NCBI GenBank assembly: GCA_016709225.1
Contig: JADJEE010000012.1
Coordinates: 1,550,001 to 1,614,000 of the forward strand
DNA: 64,000 nt
Source: Deltaproteobacteria bacterium
GTDB lineage: Bacteria > Myxococcota_A > Polyangia > Nannocystales > Nannocystaceae
Direction of reading: 5' to 3'
This document shows positions 33,805-44,206 of this stretch, in pieces. The translations under genes were made by a program, and so were the position numbers. The stretch's first letter is position 1; every line of letters starts with the position of its first letter. A model generated the notes under the pieces. It did no database searches, was not told where the DNA came from, and was given only the letters and a program-made list of their open reading frames with translations.

Positions 33805-34749
33805 ATGTTTGGGTTCCATCGGCGCTCGCTCGCCTGCATGTTCTCGCTGGTCTCGTCGCTGACGTTCGCTGGTTGCACCTGCGGATCGGGTCCCTACGAG
33901 GGCGACTACTTCGATGGTGATCGTCCCGGCCCGGCCGACTACAAGTACGCCGAGGGCAGCAAGGGCGATCCCAAGGTCGTCGGCTGCGCCGACGGCCAGC
34001 GCGAGGGCTTCGCCGACGTGACCAAGAACCCCCGCGTGGCGGGCTGCGTGGGCACCTGGCCCGCGACCAAGAGCCTGCGGGACAAGCCCACCGGCAAGCC
34101 CTGTGGTGACGACGGCGAGAAGTGTGCCGTGCCGGCGGATCTGTGTGCGACCGGCTGGCACGTCTGCGGCGCCGATGGCAAGGGCAGCGACCTCGTCGAT
34201 CACACCACGCCCAAGGAGTGCGACAACGCCGGGCCCGGCCGCTTCAACGCCGCGATGAGCCACTCGCCGACCGACGAGATCAACCCCTGTCCCGTCATCA
34301 AGAAGGACGCGCTGCTGCCGTGCGTGCAGTCCGGCCTCGGCTCCGAGCCGGTGTGCTGCGGCAACGATTGCAAGTCGGGCAAGTGCAAGGACGCGGTCTG
34401 GAAGGGCAAGACCAAGATCTCGATCGGCACCAGCGAGGGCTGCGGTGCGGTCGCCAGCGATCGCAACCCCGGCGTGATGTGCTGCTACGACGGCCCGGGG
34501 AATCCCGGGGCCGCCGACGCCAAGGTCGACGAGAAGCCAGACGAGAAGGCAGACGCCAAGGTCGACGAGAAGGCCGACGCCAAGGTCGACGCCAAGGTCG
34601 ACGAGAAGCCAGACGCGAAGGCAGACGCCAAGGTCGACGAGAAGGCCGACGCCACCAAGAAGGACGACGCCAAGGCCGACGCCACCAAGAAGGACGACGC
34701 CAAGAAGGACGACGCCAAGGCCGACGCCAAGGCCGACGCGCCCAAGTGA
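33805..34749 (+). CDS. Lipoprotein with Asp/Lys-rich tandem-repeat tail
   Basis: A 314-aa predicted lipoprotein. The signal peptide ends at LTFAGC (Cys24), followed by CGSGPYEGDYFDGD. The folded part (about 40-235) has many Cys (e.g. CADGQREG, CGDDGEKC, CCGNDCKSGKCK). From about residue 238 to the end the sequence is built of ADAKVDEK, ATKKDD and ADAKADA steps, a strongly charged helical or disordered tail. The tail may contact peptidoglycan, polysaccharide or another charged surface; that is inference. The start is fixed by the box 7 nt upstream. Confidence 0.75.
   Translation: MFGFHRRSLACMFSLVSSLTFAGCTCGSGPYEGDYFDGDRPGPADYKYAEGSKGDPKVVGCADGQREGFADVTKNPRVAGCVGTWPATKSLRDKPTGKPCGDDGEKCAVPADLCATGWHVCGADGKGSDLVDHTTPKECDNAGPGRFNAAMSHSPTDEINPCPVIKKDALLPCVQSGLGSEPVCCGNDCKSGKCKDAVWKGKTKISIGTSEGCGAVASDRNPGVMCCYDGPGNPGAADAKVDEKPDEKADAKVDEKADAKVDAKVDEKPDAKADAKVDEKADATKKDDAKADATKKDDAKKDDAKADAKADAPK
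34517..34746 (+). repeat. Coding low-complexity repeat (Asp/Lys/Ala)
   Basis: About 230 bp of GACGCCAAGGTC/GACGAGAAG-type steps encode the charged C-terminal tail of the lipoprotein. Steps of 6, 9 and 24 bp recur, so copy number is likely to vary between strains. Confidence 0.8.
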
Positions 34750-34789
34750 CCCCGCGCGCCGCCCCCCGGGCCACCAACTAGCGGAGCCA

Positions 34790-34810
34790 CCAACGCCCTG
34801 GTAGCGTTGG
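34790..34810. promoter_or_regulatory. Inverted repeat overlapping the kinase promoter
   Basis: CCAACGC (34790-34796) and GCGTTGG (34804-34810) are exact reverse complements spaced by 7 bp. The right arm contains most of the TAGCGT -10 box, so a bound regulator would block it. It could instead be a hairpin ending the upstream gene. Confidence 0.4.
34802..34807 (+). promoter_or_regulatory. Extended -10 (TGGTAGCGT)
   Basis: TGG-TAGCGT ends 9 nt before the ATG of the PknK-like gene. Confidence 0.5.
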
Positions 34811-34816
34811 CTCGCG

Positions 34817-37800
34817 ATGGAGCCGCTCGCATCGCCGCATGCCGAGCCCTCCGCGTCGCTGCGCACCATCGACGGCCGCTATCGCATCGAGTCGGAGATC
34901 GGCCACGGTGCGATGGGCACCGTCTGCCGCGCGTGGGACACCACCGCGCGGCGGCCGGTGGCGCTCAAGATGCTGGCGCTGGCCAAGGTCGACGGCGCAC
35001 GGCTGCAGCGCGCACAGCGGTGGTTCCGTCGTGAGTTCCACGTCGTCGCCGGGCTGCAGCACCCGCGGATCGTGCAGGTCTACGACTTCGGACTCGACGC
35101 CGGATCGCCGTACTACACGATGGAGCTGCTCGACGGTCGCGACCTGCGCGACGTCGCCGACATCGATCTCGACACCGGCGTTCGCATCCTGCGGGATCTG
35201 GCGTCGGCGCTGGCATACCTCCACGCACGGCGGCTGGTGCACCGCGATCTCAAGCCCCGCAACGTCCGCTGCACGAGCGACGGCCGCGCCAAGCTGATCG
35301 ACTTCGGCATCCTCGCGGCGGTCGGCACCGTCGGCGAGATCGCTGGCACGCCCACCTCGATGGCGCCCGAGGGGGTCCGAGGCGCACCGCTCGACGGCCG
35401 CGCCGATCTCTTCGGGCTCGGCACGCTGGCGTATTGGATGTTCACCGGGCGCCATCCCTACGAGGCCAGCACGGTCGACGAGCTCGAGTGCGCGTGGCGG
35501 GTGGCGCCGCCGCGACCGCGGGCGCTGCGACCCGCCGATGCATTCGAGCTCCCGCCGGCGCTCGAGGAGCTCATCACCGGCCTCATCGCGCTCGACCCCA
35601 GCCAGCGTCCGCGCAGCGCCGCCGAGGTCATCGATCGGCTCGATGCGATCGGTAGCCTCGCGCCCGAGCCGGAGCTCGAGGTGGCCCGCGGCTGGCTCAA
35701 CAGCGCGGCGCTCGTGGGGCGCGACGACGAGCTCGCGCAGCTGCGCGCCGAGGTCGACGCGCTCGAGCACGCCGAGGGCGGCGCGGTGCTGATCGAGGGC
35801 GCCGCCGGCCTCGGTCGCTCGCGCCTGCTGCAGGAGGTCGCGTGGCTCGGGCAGCTCGGCGGCGCACTGGTGCTGCGCACCCAGGTCGACGCCGGCAGCT
35901 CGGAGCCCTACGCGCTCGTGCGCCGACTCGTGCGCCGCTTCGTCACCGTCGCGCCGCTGGCGGCCGAGCGCGCTGCGGCCGAGCACGCCGCGCTGGTCGG
36001 TCGCATCCTCCCGCGAGCACCCGGCTCTTCGGACGCGTGGCCTTGGACCACCACCAGCGGCGAGTTCGACGCCGCCGAGGAGCGCCTGCGGACCCAGCGG
36101 GCGCTGCTGGCCTACTTCATGGACATCGCACGGGCGCGCCCGCTGCTGTTGCTCGTCGACGATCTGCACGCGTGCGACGAGGCCTCGGCAGCGACCCTCG
36201 CCGCACTCGCCCACGCCTGCGACGCGGTGCCGATCGCCGTGGTCGCGACCTGCCGCAGCGACACCGCCGCCGCGGCGGGCGATGCCATCGCGTCGTTCCG
36301 CGAGGCAGCGCTGGTGCTGCAGCTGCGGGAGCTCGCGCCCGACGGCGTGCGCGCCCTGGTCGACGCGGTGTTCGGCGAGATCCACGACGCCGATCGCATC
36401 GCCGCGTGGCTGCACCAGCGCGCCGGCGGTCATCCCACGCACACGATGGAGCTGGTGCGCCAGCTGGTCGATCACGGCGTCATCCGCTACGCCGAGGGTC
36501 TGTGGGTGACCGGCGAGCTGGTCGACCTCGCGCCGCCCCAGGGCATGGCCGCCGCGATGGAGGAACGCATCGAGGCGCTGCCGGAGCTCGCGCGGCGCAT
36601 CGCCGAGTTCGTGGCGGTGCTGGGCATGCGAGCCTCGATCGACGCGTGGATGGCTGCCGCGGCCGACGACGACGACACCGTCGACGAGGCCGCCGTGTTC
36701 GCGGCCGTCGACGCGCTGGTCTACCGCCAGATCCTCGTCGGCGACGACGCCGGGCTCGAGCCCTGCCACGAAGAAATGCGACTGGCGTTGTTGCGGCGGC
36801 TCGCGCCCGCACGCCGCCGCGAGCTGCATGCCCGCGCCGCACGGCTGCTCGACGCCGAGCGCCCGCAGCGTCCCGAGCTCGAGCTGCGCATCGGGCAGCA
36901 CTGGCTCGCGGCCGGCGAGCGCGCCCGTGCGGCGGCGCTGCTCGAGCGCGCGGGACGACGGCTCTACGAATCGCAGTCGTTCCACGACGCGATCGCACCG
37001 CTCGAGGCCGCCCTCGAGGTGTGGCGCGAGCAACCCGACGCGCGCCTGCGCTGTGTCGATCTGCAGCACATGTTGATGCGCGCCGGCGTGCTCGGCGATC
37101 GCGACGTACTGCTGCGCCACGCCGACGACGCGCTCGCCGAGATGGACCGCGACAGCGGCCTCGCGCTCGCCCGGCGCCTGATGGGCCTCTTCGGGGCCAA
37201 GCTCGCGCTGGTGCTGGCGCTGGCCTGGGCGTGGCTGCGCTGGGCGTTCGCTCGACGCGCGCGCGAGCATCCCCGCGTGGCGATGGCGCGCATGGTCGCG
37301 ATGACCAACTACACCGCGAGCGTGCATTCGCTGTCGTTCGCCAAGCCGCAGCTGCGCCGCGTGGCGGCCCTGCTCGCGCCGCTGCGCGGGCTGCACGGCC
37401 GCGTACCGCGGGCCGCGTACCTCATGGTCGAGAACTTCGTGCTGATCGCCGATGGTCGCTGGCGCTCGCTCGACGCCAACGTCGACGAGATCATCGCGCT
37501 CGCGCGGGACGACCGTCGCACGCCGCTGCCGGAGATCGACCGCCGCATGGCCACCGGCACCGCGCTGTACATGCGCTGCTCGGTGCAGGCCGGCAACCAA
37601 GACCCCGGCTTCCGCAACAGCCTGGCCGCGCTCGCGGAGCTCGGCCTGCAGTTCTTCACGGTGGGGTCGCAGCTCGCACCAGTGCTGTTCCATCGCTTGC
37701 GCGGCGAGGACGAGCTCGCGCGCGAACACTCCGCGCGCGCCGAGGTCGGCTTGGTGCAGCTCGGCAACGCCTGGGTGTTCACCTCGCAGCTACTGTGGCT

Positions 37801-38476
37801 CACGCCCATCGCCTACGGCTGGGTCGGCGACGTGCTCGGGCTCAAGCGGACCATCGACGAGCTCGAGCGGCGCGTCGTCCACGAGCCCCACTTCGAGCCG
37901 TTCCTGGTGATCGCGCGGGCCGAGTACGCCCGCGCCCGCCGCGATCCGTCGGCGGCGATCGAGCTGCTGCGTCCGCTGCTGGCCCGCCTGGGACCCGATG
38001 ACCTGTTGTTCGCCGCCGTCGCCGAGGGCGCGTTGGTCGACGCGCTGCTCGACGCCGCGCGCCCGCACGAGGCCATCACCGCCGCGCAGAGCTGCCGCAC
38101 GCGGCTCGACGTCGAGGGCAAGCGCTCGTACCTCGTGCGCATCGACACCGCCCACGCGCGCGCGCTGGTGCAGTGCGATCGCCACGACGAGGCCGCGGCG
38201 CTGCTCGAGCGGCTGCTGGGTCAGGCCGAGGGCACCGGCAGTCCCGCGCTGTGCGGCGCGGTCCACGAGGCGCTCGCGGTTCTGGCGGCGGCGCGCGGTG
38301 ACGCCGAACGCGAGCGACGACACACCGATCAGGCCGCGCTGCTGTACGCGACCACGCGCAATCCCATCCTCATGGCGCGCGGCCGCATGCGCGGCGCCGA
38401 TGTGGCGCCGTCGGCCAGCCGCAGCCTCGACGACGCGACGCTGCAGCTGGGCGACGGTGAGCGCAGCACGCAGTGA
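34817..38476 (+). CDS. PknK-like Ser/Thr kinase with AAA-type ATPase and TPR region
   Basis: A 1219-aa multidomain protein. The kinase domain lies at about 20-285: Gly loop GHGAMG, Lys51, HRDLKPRN with HRD at 142-144, and DFG 162-164. An AAA_16-like ATPase starts near 298 (LVGRDDELAQL) with a P-loop GAAGLGRS (about 328-335), where the usual Lys is Arg, and Walker B LLLLVDDLHACDE. About 600 residues of TPR-like helices follow, with a hydrophobic patch near 795-812. The layout matches PknK/MalT-like signalling kinases of myxobacteria. It converges on the next gene with 3 bp between stops. Confidence 0.9.
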   Translation: MEPLASPHAEPSASLRTIDGRYRIESEIGHGAMGTVCRAWDTTARRPVALKMLALAKVDGARLQRAQRWFRREFHVVAGLQHPRIVQVYDFGLDAGSPYYTMELLDGRDLRDVADIDLDTGVRILRDLASALAYLHARRLVHRDLKPRNVRCTSDGRAKLIDFGILAAVGTVGEIAGTPTSMAPEGVRGAPLDGRADLFGLGTLAYWMFTGRHPYEASTVDELECAWRVAPPRPRALRPADAFELPPALEELITGLIALDPSQRPRSAAEVIDRLDAIGSLAPEPELEVARGWLNSAALVGRDDELAQLRAEVDALEHAEGGAVLIEGAAGLGRSRLLQEVAWLGQLGGALVLRTQVDAGSSEPYALVRRLVRRFVTVAPLAAERAAAEHAALVGRILPRAPGSSDAWPWTTTSGEFDAAEERLRTQRALLAYFMDIARARPLLLLVDDLHACDEASAATLAALAHACDAVPIAVVATCRSDTAAAAGDAIASFREAALVLQLRELAPDGVRALVDAVFGEIHDADRIAAWLHQRAGGHPTHTMELVRQLVDHGVIRYAEGLWVTGELVDLAPPQGMAAAMEERIEALPELARRIAEFVAVLGMRASIDAWMAAAADDDDTVDEAAVFAAVDALVYRQILVGDDAGLEPCHEEMRLALLRRLAPARRRELHARAARLLDAERPQRPELELRIGQHWLAAGERARAAALLERAGRRLYESQSFHDAIAPLEAALEVWREQPDARLRCVDLQHMLMRAGVLGDRDVLLRHADDALAEMDRDSGLALARRLMGLFGAKLALVLALAWAWLRWAFARRAREHPRVAMARMVAMTNYTASVHSLSFAKPQLRRVAALLAPLRGLHGRVPRAAYLMVENFVLIADGRWRSLDANVDEIIALARDDRRTPLPEIDRRMATGTALYMRCSVQAGNQDPGFRNSLAALAELGLQFFTVGSQLAPVLFHRLRGEDELAREHSARAEVGLVQLGNAWVFTSQLLWLTPIAYGWVGDVLGLKRTIDELERRVVHEPHFEPFLVIARAEYARARRDPSAAIELLRPLLARLGPDDLLFAAVAEGALVDALLDAARPHEAITAAQSCRTRLDVEGKRSYLVRIDTAHARALVQCDRHDEAAALLERLLGQAEGTGSPALCGAVHEALAVLAAARGDAERERRHTDQAALLYATTRNPILMARGRMRGADVAPSASRSLDDATLQLGDGERSTQ

Positions 38477-38479
38477 TGA

Positions 38480-41400
38480 TCACTCGCGCAGACGCGCGCG
38501 CCAGAGATCGTACTGCCCGGCCGCGTTCGAGCTGAAGTACAGCGTGCCGTCGGGCGCCGGCATGGGCCGTCCGGTGTCGGCGGTGCCGACCGTAATCGCC
38601 TGCACGCGGTGATCATCATCGACGCGCACGAGGTCGGCGGTGCCGGGGCCGGTGACGTGCTCGAAGATCCAGCGGCCCTGCCCGTCGCGCGCGTGGCCCA
38701 GCACGTCGAGGGTCGGCGGCGAGACCACCTTCGTGGGTCCGTCCAGGTGCGTACTCATGGCGACGTGGACCACGCCGCGATCGTGCTCGCGACGGATGAA
38801 CGCCAGCTCGCGACCGTCGGCGCTCCACACCGGCCGCGCGCCGACACCGAGTGACGTCAGCTGGGCATCGGGCCCGACCACGACGAGCTCCCACGGCGCA
38901 TCGGCGCCGGCACGACGCTGCACGGCGATGTTGCGACCATCGGGGGACACCCGCGGGTTGGTGAGGTTGAAGCCGACGCCCTGCTCGGGTGCGCGCACGG
39001 CCGCGATGGTCTCGGCCTCGCTCGCGCCCGCGGCGAGCGCGACGCGCTGCAACAACGCGATCTCGTCGGCCTGCACGTACACCAGTGCATCACCGCCCGG
39101 CATCCACGCGGGCGTGCGCGCCCAGTCCTGCGGCGTCGGTTGGGTCGCGTAGCGTCGCAGCCACATCGGCGCGCCGTCGGGCAGGCTCCGCCACCGCACG
39201 TGCATGCCCACGTGTTCGTCGTCGGCGCCGCGCGACCACGACTCGAACCACGCCAGCGCGCGTGCATCGGCCGAGAGCACCGGATCGTGCTCGTGCCACT
39301 GCGACGAGGTTTCGCGCATCAGTGCGTGGGCCGCCTCGCCGGCGGCGAGCAACGGCTGCAGCGCGGGTGCCTTCACCACGCCGGCGACCGCCGGCGCGGC
39401 CGGTTGCACCCGGAAGATGTCGTAGCGCTGATAGGCGTGGGCCGCGAAGTAGACCCAGCCATCGTGGCCCCACGACGGCTCGCACGCGTCCGCGTCGCCC
39501 GAGGTCAGCGCTGCCGCGGCGCCATCGCGCAGGTCGACCAACCACAGGTTTCGGCGCGGCGCATCGGCGCTCCCCTCGTCGATCGCCAGCACCACCCGCG
39601 CACCGTCGGGTGAAAACCGCGGGCTCGACTTCGGTCGCGGATCGTCGAGCCACACCGTGACCTCGGCGCTGCCGATCACCGTCGTCACGAGCGCGTCGCC
39701 CTCGACACCGCTGCGCAGCCATGCGAGCTGGGTGCCGTCGGGTGAGAGGCTGGCGTCGCGACCGGGAACCACACCGTCGAAGCGCGGCGGCACCTCGCGG
39801 GTGCCGAGCGCGGCCCAGTCGGCGCGACCGACCAGGCTCGGCGTGCCCACCAGCGTGACCGCGTATGGGTCCGCACCCGCGATCTGTTGCAGCGGGCGAC
39901 CGACCCGCGTCGCGAAGTCGCTGCCCGATGCCTCACCCTCGGCGTGGCCCTGCTCGCGTCGCGACAGCCCCTCGTCGTGCAGCACGATCAACGCGCCGTC
40001 GGCCGCCCACACCACCGCATCGCCGCCGCCGCTGCGACGCCGCGCGCCACCTCCGTCGCGATCGACGGTCGCGACCACCACCGGATCGTGCCCCTCGAGC
40101 AACGCCACCCGCATGCCGTCGGGGGACAGCTCGGGCTCGTGCTCGTCGATCGCCGAGGTCGTCACGCGCACCGGCTCACCCTCGGCGCCCACCGCCGTGA
40201 GGGTGTGGCTGCGCGGCAGCGGCCGCACCGCCATCCACGACAACCACGCGCCAGCGGCGGTCAGCACCACCGCGGGCAGCAGGCGCCAGCGCCAGCGCCG
40301 ACGCTCGCGCGCCCGCGCCGCGATCGCGTCGTCGAGCGAGGACGCGGTCGCGTCGCTGCGACCGGCCCGGGCCCGCAGGTCGAGCCCGAGCACGTTGTCG
40401 GCATCGCAGTAGACGCAGCGCACCAGCACCGCCTGCTCGACCGGCGGGAGCGGCCCGCCGCACGCACGGCAGCCAAAGGGATCACCGGGCCGCCGCGGGT
40501 CGCGGGCCCCGAAGTCGAGCGTCAGCAGGCGCAGCGCCACGCGGTCGACCAGCGTCGCCCGCAGCAGCACGAACAGACCGGCGATGAGCGCCAGCGGAAA
40601 CACCAGCAGCGCGAGAACCCGCAGCGCCGCGAGATTGTCCTGCCGGTATAGCCACACCGCTGCTGCGATCGCGCCGGGCCACGCCAGCACCATCGCGGTG
40701 CCACCGACCACGAAGCCGAGATTGGTCCGCAGCGCGCCCGGTTGCTCGAGCAGCGACGCCACCGTGCGATCGATGCGGCTGCGCGCCTTCACCAGCGCAT
40801 CACCGGCGCGCACGCGCACGCGCAGGCGCTCGGGCACCTCGACCTCGGTGCGGCAGCGATGACAGGCGATGCGCTCGGCAGTGGTCGGCATCACCGCCGC
40901 ACCACAGCCGGCGCAACGCACCAACTCGACGTCGCTCGCCTCGCCCGCATCGTCATCGGCGAGCTCGCCTCGCCCGGCGCGGATCGACTCGAACAACGTC
41001 GCCAACGAAGCCCGCTCGTCTGCGGTCGTGGCCTCGGCGAGCACGAGCCGCTCATCGCCCCGCAACACCACCAGGTGCACGATCGCCGCGCCGCTGCGCT
41101 CGTGCTCCGACCAGTTGGCAGCGAGGATGTCGCCCGCCGTCAGCGCGTGATCGGTGCTGCTCTCGAGCCGACACGCGTCACCCTGCAGCTGCGACCACGG
41201 CACCGCGACGCCGCCGTGCACCCCGCCCTCGACACGCACGCCCTCGGCATCGAGCACGATGTCGCTCGGTCGCGCGCGCAGCACCGTCAGCAGCTGTCCG
41301 ATCGCGAACACCACGAACAGCAGCGGCACGCCCATGACGAACAGGCCGATGCCGATCGAGGTCTCGTCGCCGCCGTACCACGCGATCGCGCCGCCGAGCA

Positions 41401-41512
41401 CCAACCCGACGGGCACGAACAACACGCCCGGCACCAGCAGCGAGGCTCCCCGGGCCATGCTGACGAGGCTCGTGGTGCCGATCTGCAGTGGAAGGCGGAC
41501 GCGCGCGTTCAA
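38480..41512 (-). CDS. Large membrane protein with zinc-ribbon-like Cys pairs and PD40/TolB-like propeller
   Basis: A 1010-aa protein. A TTG start at 41512 is proposed because it lies 12 nt after a TGCTAACAT box; an ATG at 41458 is the alternative. Two hydrophobic segments (about 25-75) are followed by CAGC...CHRC, two further membrane segments (about 280-325), CRAC...CVYC and another membrane segment near 420. The last 560 residues contain PD40-type blades (EPELSPDGMRVAL, SPRFSPDGARVVL, NPRVSPDGRNIAV, RPVWSADGRELAF), so they form a TolB-like propeller, probably outside the membrane. Function unknown. Confidence 0.7.
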   Translation of the reverse strand: MNARVRLPLQIGTTSLVSMARGASLLVPGVLFVPVGLVLGGAIAWYGGDETSIGIGLFVMGVPLLFVVFAIGQLLTVLRARPSDIVLDAEGVRVEGGVHGGVAVPWSQLQGDACRLESSTDHALTAGDILAANWSEHERSGAAIVHLVVLRGDERLVLAEATTADERASLATLFESIRAGRGELADDDAGEASDVELVRCAGCGAAVMPTTAERIACHRCRTEVEVPERLRVRVRAGDALVKARSRIDRTVASLLEQPGALRTNLGFVVGGTAMVLAWPGAIAAAVWLYRQDNLAALRVLALLVFPLALIAGLFVLLRATLVDRVALRLLTLDFGARDPRRPGDPFGCRACGGPLPPVEQAVLVRCVYCDADNVLGLDLRARAGRSDATASSLDDAIAARARERRRWRWRLLPAVVLTAAGAWLSWMAVRPLPRSHTLTAVGAEGEPVRVTTSAIDEHEPELSPDGMRVALLEGHDPVVVATVDRDGGGARRRSGGGDAVVWAADGALIVLHDEGLSRREQGHAEGEASGSDFATRVGRPLQQIAGADPYAVTLVGTPSLVGRADWAALGTREVPPRFDGVVPGRDASLSPDGTQLAWLRSGVEGDALVTTVIGSAEVTVWLDDPRPKSSPRFSPDGARVVLAIDEGSADAPRRNLWLVDLRDGAAAALTSGDADACEPSWGHDGWVYFAAHAYQRYDIFRVQPAAPAVAGVVKAPALQPLLAAGEAAHALMRETSSQWHEHDPVLSADARALAWFESWSRGADDEHVGMHVRWRSLPDGAPMWLRRYATQPTPQDWARTPAWMPGGDALVYVQADEIALLQRVALAAGASEAETIAAVRAPEQGVGFNLTNPRVSPDGRNIAVQRRAGADAPWELVVVGPDAQLTSLGVGARPVWSADGRELAFIRREHDRGVVHVAMSTHLDGPTKVVSPPTLDVLGHARDGQGRWIFEHVTGPGTADLVRVDDDHRVQAITVGTADTGRPMPAPDGTLYFSSNAAGQYDLWRARLRE

Positions 41513-41524
41513 CGAAGGCGGGCC

Positions 41525-41530
41525 ATGTTA
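41525..41530 (-). promoter_or_regulatory. Extended -10 (TGCTAACAT)
   Basis: Minus-strand TGC-TAACAT lies 12 nt before the proposed TTG start at 41512. Confidence 0.45.
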
Positions 41531-41558
41531 GCACCGGCGCGCGGCCGGACGCGCGGCT

Positions 41559-41870
41559 TCAGCAGGCGATGTCGCCGGCCCGCGAGAGGCTGACGTAGTG
41601 ATCGATGCACTCGCGCTGCGGTCTACCCACGGCGACCACAGGTGAGGTGACCACGTCGGTATTGCTGCCCCAGAACTGGATCCGCTGCCCCAGCCACACG
41701 TGATCGTGCCCCTGTGCCGGCAGCTTGATCGCGCGCAGGCGCAGCGCTGCGTGATCGCGCATCCATGCCCCGCTCTCGCGATCACGAACGCCGACGCACT
41801 CGTCGGCGCGGAGGTGATACTCGGTGTTGCGCGTCACGAAGAGGCGATGACGACGGCGATTGAGCGACAT
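41559..41870 (-). CDS. Small FHA-like or hypothetical protein
   Basis: A 103-aa soluble protein with a basic N-terminus (MSLNRRRHRLFVTRN). The pattern LRADECVGVRDRESGAWMRDHAALRLRAI followed by LGQRIQFWGSNTDVVTSPVVAVGRP hints at a small beta-sandwich, as in short FHA-like folds. The diagnostic FHA residues (GR, SxxH, NG) are not clear, so the family is not assigned. Cys occurs near both ends. It lies upstream of the large propeller gene on the same strand with a 46-bp gap. Confidence 0.55.
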   Translation of the reverse strand: MSLNRRRHRLFVTRNTEYHLRADECVGVRDRESGAWMRDHAALRLRAIKLPAQGHDHVWLGQRIQFWGSNTDVVTSPVVAVGRPQRECIDHYVSLSRAGDIAC

Positions 41871-41986
41871 GCGACCAGCTTTGGATCATCGCCGCCCGGC
41901 CCCGCAAGAAAGCCGCATATCGCCCCGGGCGCGTCCGGTCACCGCCATGCCGGGGGGCTGTGCGGGCGTTCACGGCCGCGGGCTGC

Positions 41987-41992
41987 TACCAT
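41987..41992 (+). promoter_or_regulatory. Extended -10 (TGCTACCAT)
   Basis: TGC-TACCAT ends 9 nt before the GTG at 42002 of the rhomboid-fold gene. Confidence 0.55.
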
Positions 41993-42001
41993 CGCAGGGC
42001 C

Positions 42002-42697
42002 GTGGCCCGCACCGCATCGCCGAGCTGGCGTGATTTCCTGCCGCGATTCGAACGCGGCGCGATGGCGTTGTTCGCCCTCACGCTCGCGCTCTCGGCGCTC
42101 GTGGGTGACCGGCCACTGGGCGCGATGCTGCGGGTGCAGCCGGGCGCGCTGCTGAGCGGCGCCGGCCTGTGGCAGCCCTTCACCGCCAACTTCGTGTTCC
42201 CCGGCGACGGCGTCGGTCTGGTGATCGGTACGTTGTTCAGCCAGTGGCTGTTCGGCTCCGACCTCGAGCGATTCTGGGGCACGCGTCGCTACGTGACGCT
42301 GGTGCTCTCGGCCGGCACCGCCGGCTACCTGGCCTACGCCTTGGTGTCGCCGTGGCTGCCGGAGCTCGAGCACGGCGGCAGCAGCGGCTTCGATCTCGCT
42401 GCGATCGCCGCGTATGGCGTCGTGTTCGCGAAGCGCGAGCTATCGCTGTTCGGCGCCGCCACCTTCCGTGGCCGCACGCTCGCCATCATCCTCGTGCTGC
42501 TGGGGCTCATCGGTCCGGTGATGCGGGGCGCGTCGTGGACGACCCCGATCCCGTGGTTGATCTCGGTCGGGATCGCGTTGCTCGTGACCACGCAGCCGTG
42601 GCGACGCCGCGGCGACCGCGACGGCACCACGCGCAAGCCGAGGGGCAAGGCCAAGCCGTCCCACCTCAAGGTCGTGCCGAAGGAACTGCTCAACTAG
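42002..42697 (+). CDS. Rhomboid-fold membrane protein
   Basis: A 231-aa polytopic protein, GTG start at 42002. Five or six hydrophobic segments are visible (about 22-45, 75-95, 100-118, 128-150, 158-178, 182-200). LWQPFTANFVFPG, LFGSDLERFWGTRRYV and GGSSGFDLAAIAAYG follow the rhomboid/TMEM115 pattern: Leu-Glu-x-x-Trp-Gly after the second segment, then a G-S-S-G motif where the catalytic Ser would be. A catalytic His in the last segment is not obvious, so it may be a non-proteolytic member. The C-terminus is basic (KPRGKAKPSHLK). Confidence 0.65.
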   Translation: MARTASPSWRDFLPRFERGAMALFALTLALSALVGDRPLGAMLRVQPGALLSGAGLWQPFTANFVFPGDGVGLVIGTLFSQWLFGSDLERFWGTRRYVTLVLSAGTAGYLAYALVSPWLPELEHGGSSGFDLAAIAAYGVVFAKRELSLFGAATFRGRTLAIILVLLGLIGPVMRGASWTTPIPWLISVGIALLVTTQPWRRRGDRDGTTRKPRGKAKPSHLKVVPKELLN

Positions 42698-42724
42698 CCG
42701 CCCGCGCTGGTCAAGGGGGCGCTT

Positions 42725-42745
42725 TTGGGGCAATCTCGGCCCCAA
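42725..42745. promoter_or_regulatory. Inverted repeat before the sigma-54 activator gene
   Basis: TTGGGGC (42725-42731) and GCCCCAA (42739-42745) are exact reverse complements with a 7-bp loop. There is no T-run after it on either strand. It could be an operator or a hairpin in the leader of the gene at 42791. Confidence 0.35.
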
Positions 42746-42790
42746 GGCTGCAAGTTGACCACGCAACGCCGAGAGCCGTCCGAAACCGGC

Positions 42791-44191
<1,401 letters not shown>

Positions 44192-44206
44192 GGAAGAGGC
44201 TTGTCG

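Noticed and set aside
33668..33862. Gene starting at GTG 33668 after a TAAACT box
   Set aside because: The translation is low-complexity Arg/Ala/Pro from 12-bp repeats and overlaps the well-supported lipoprotein.
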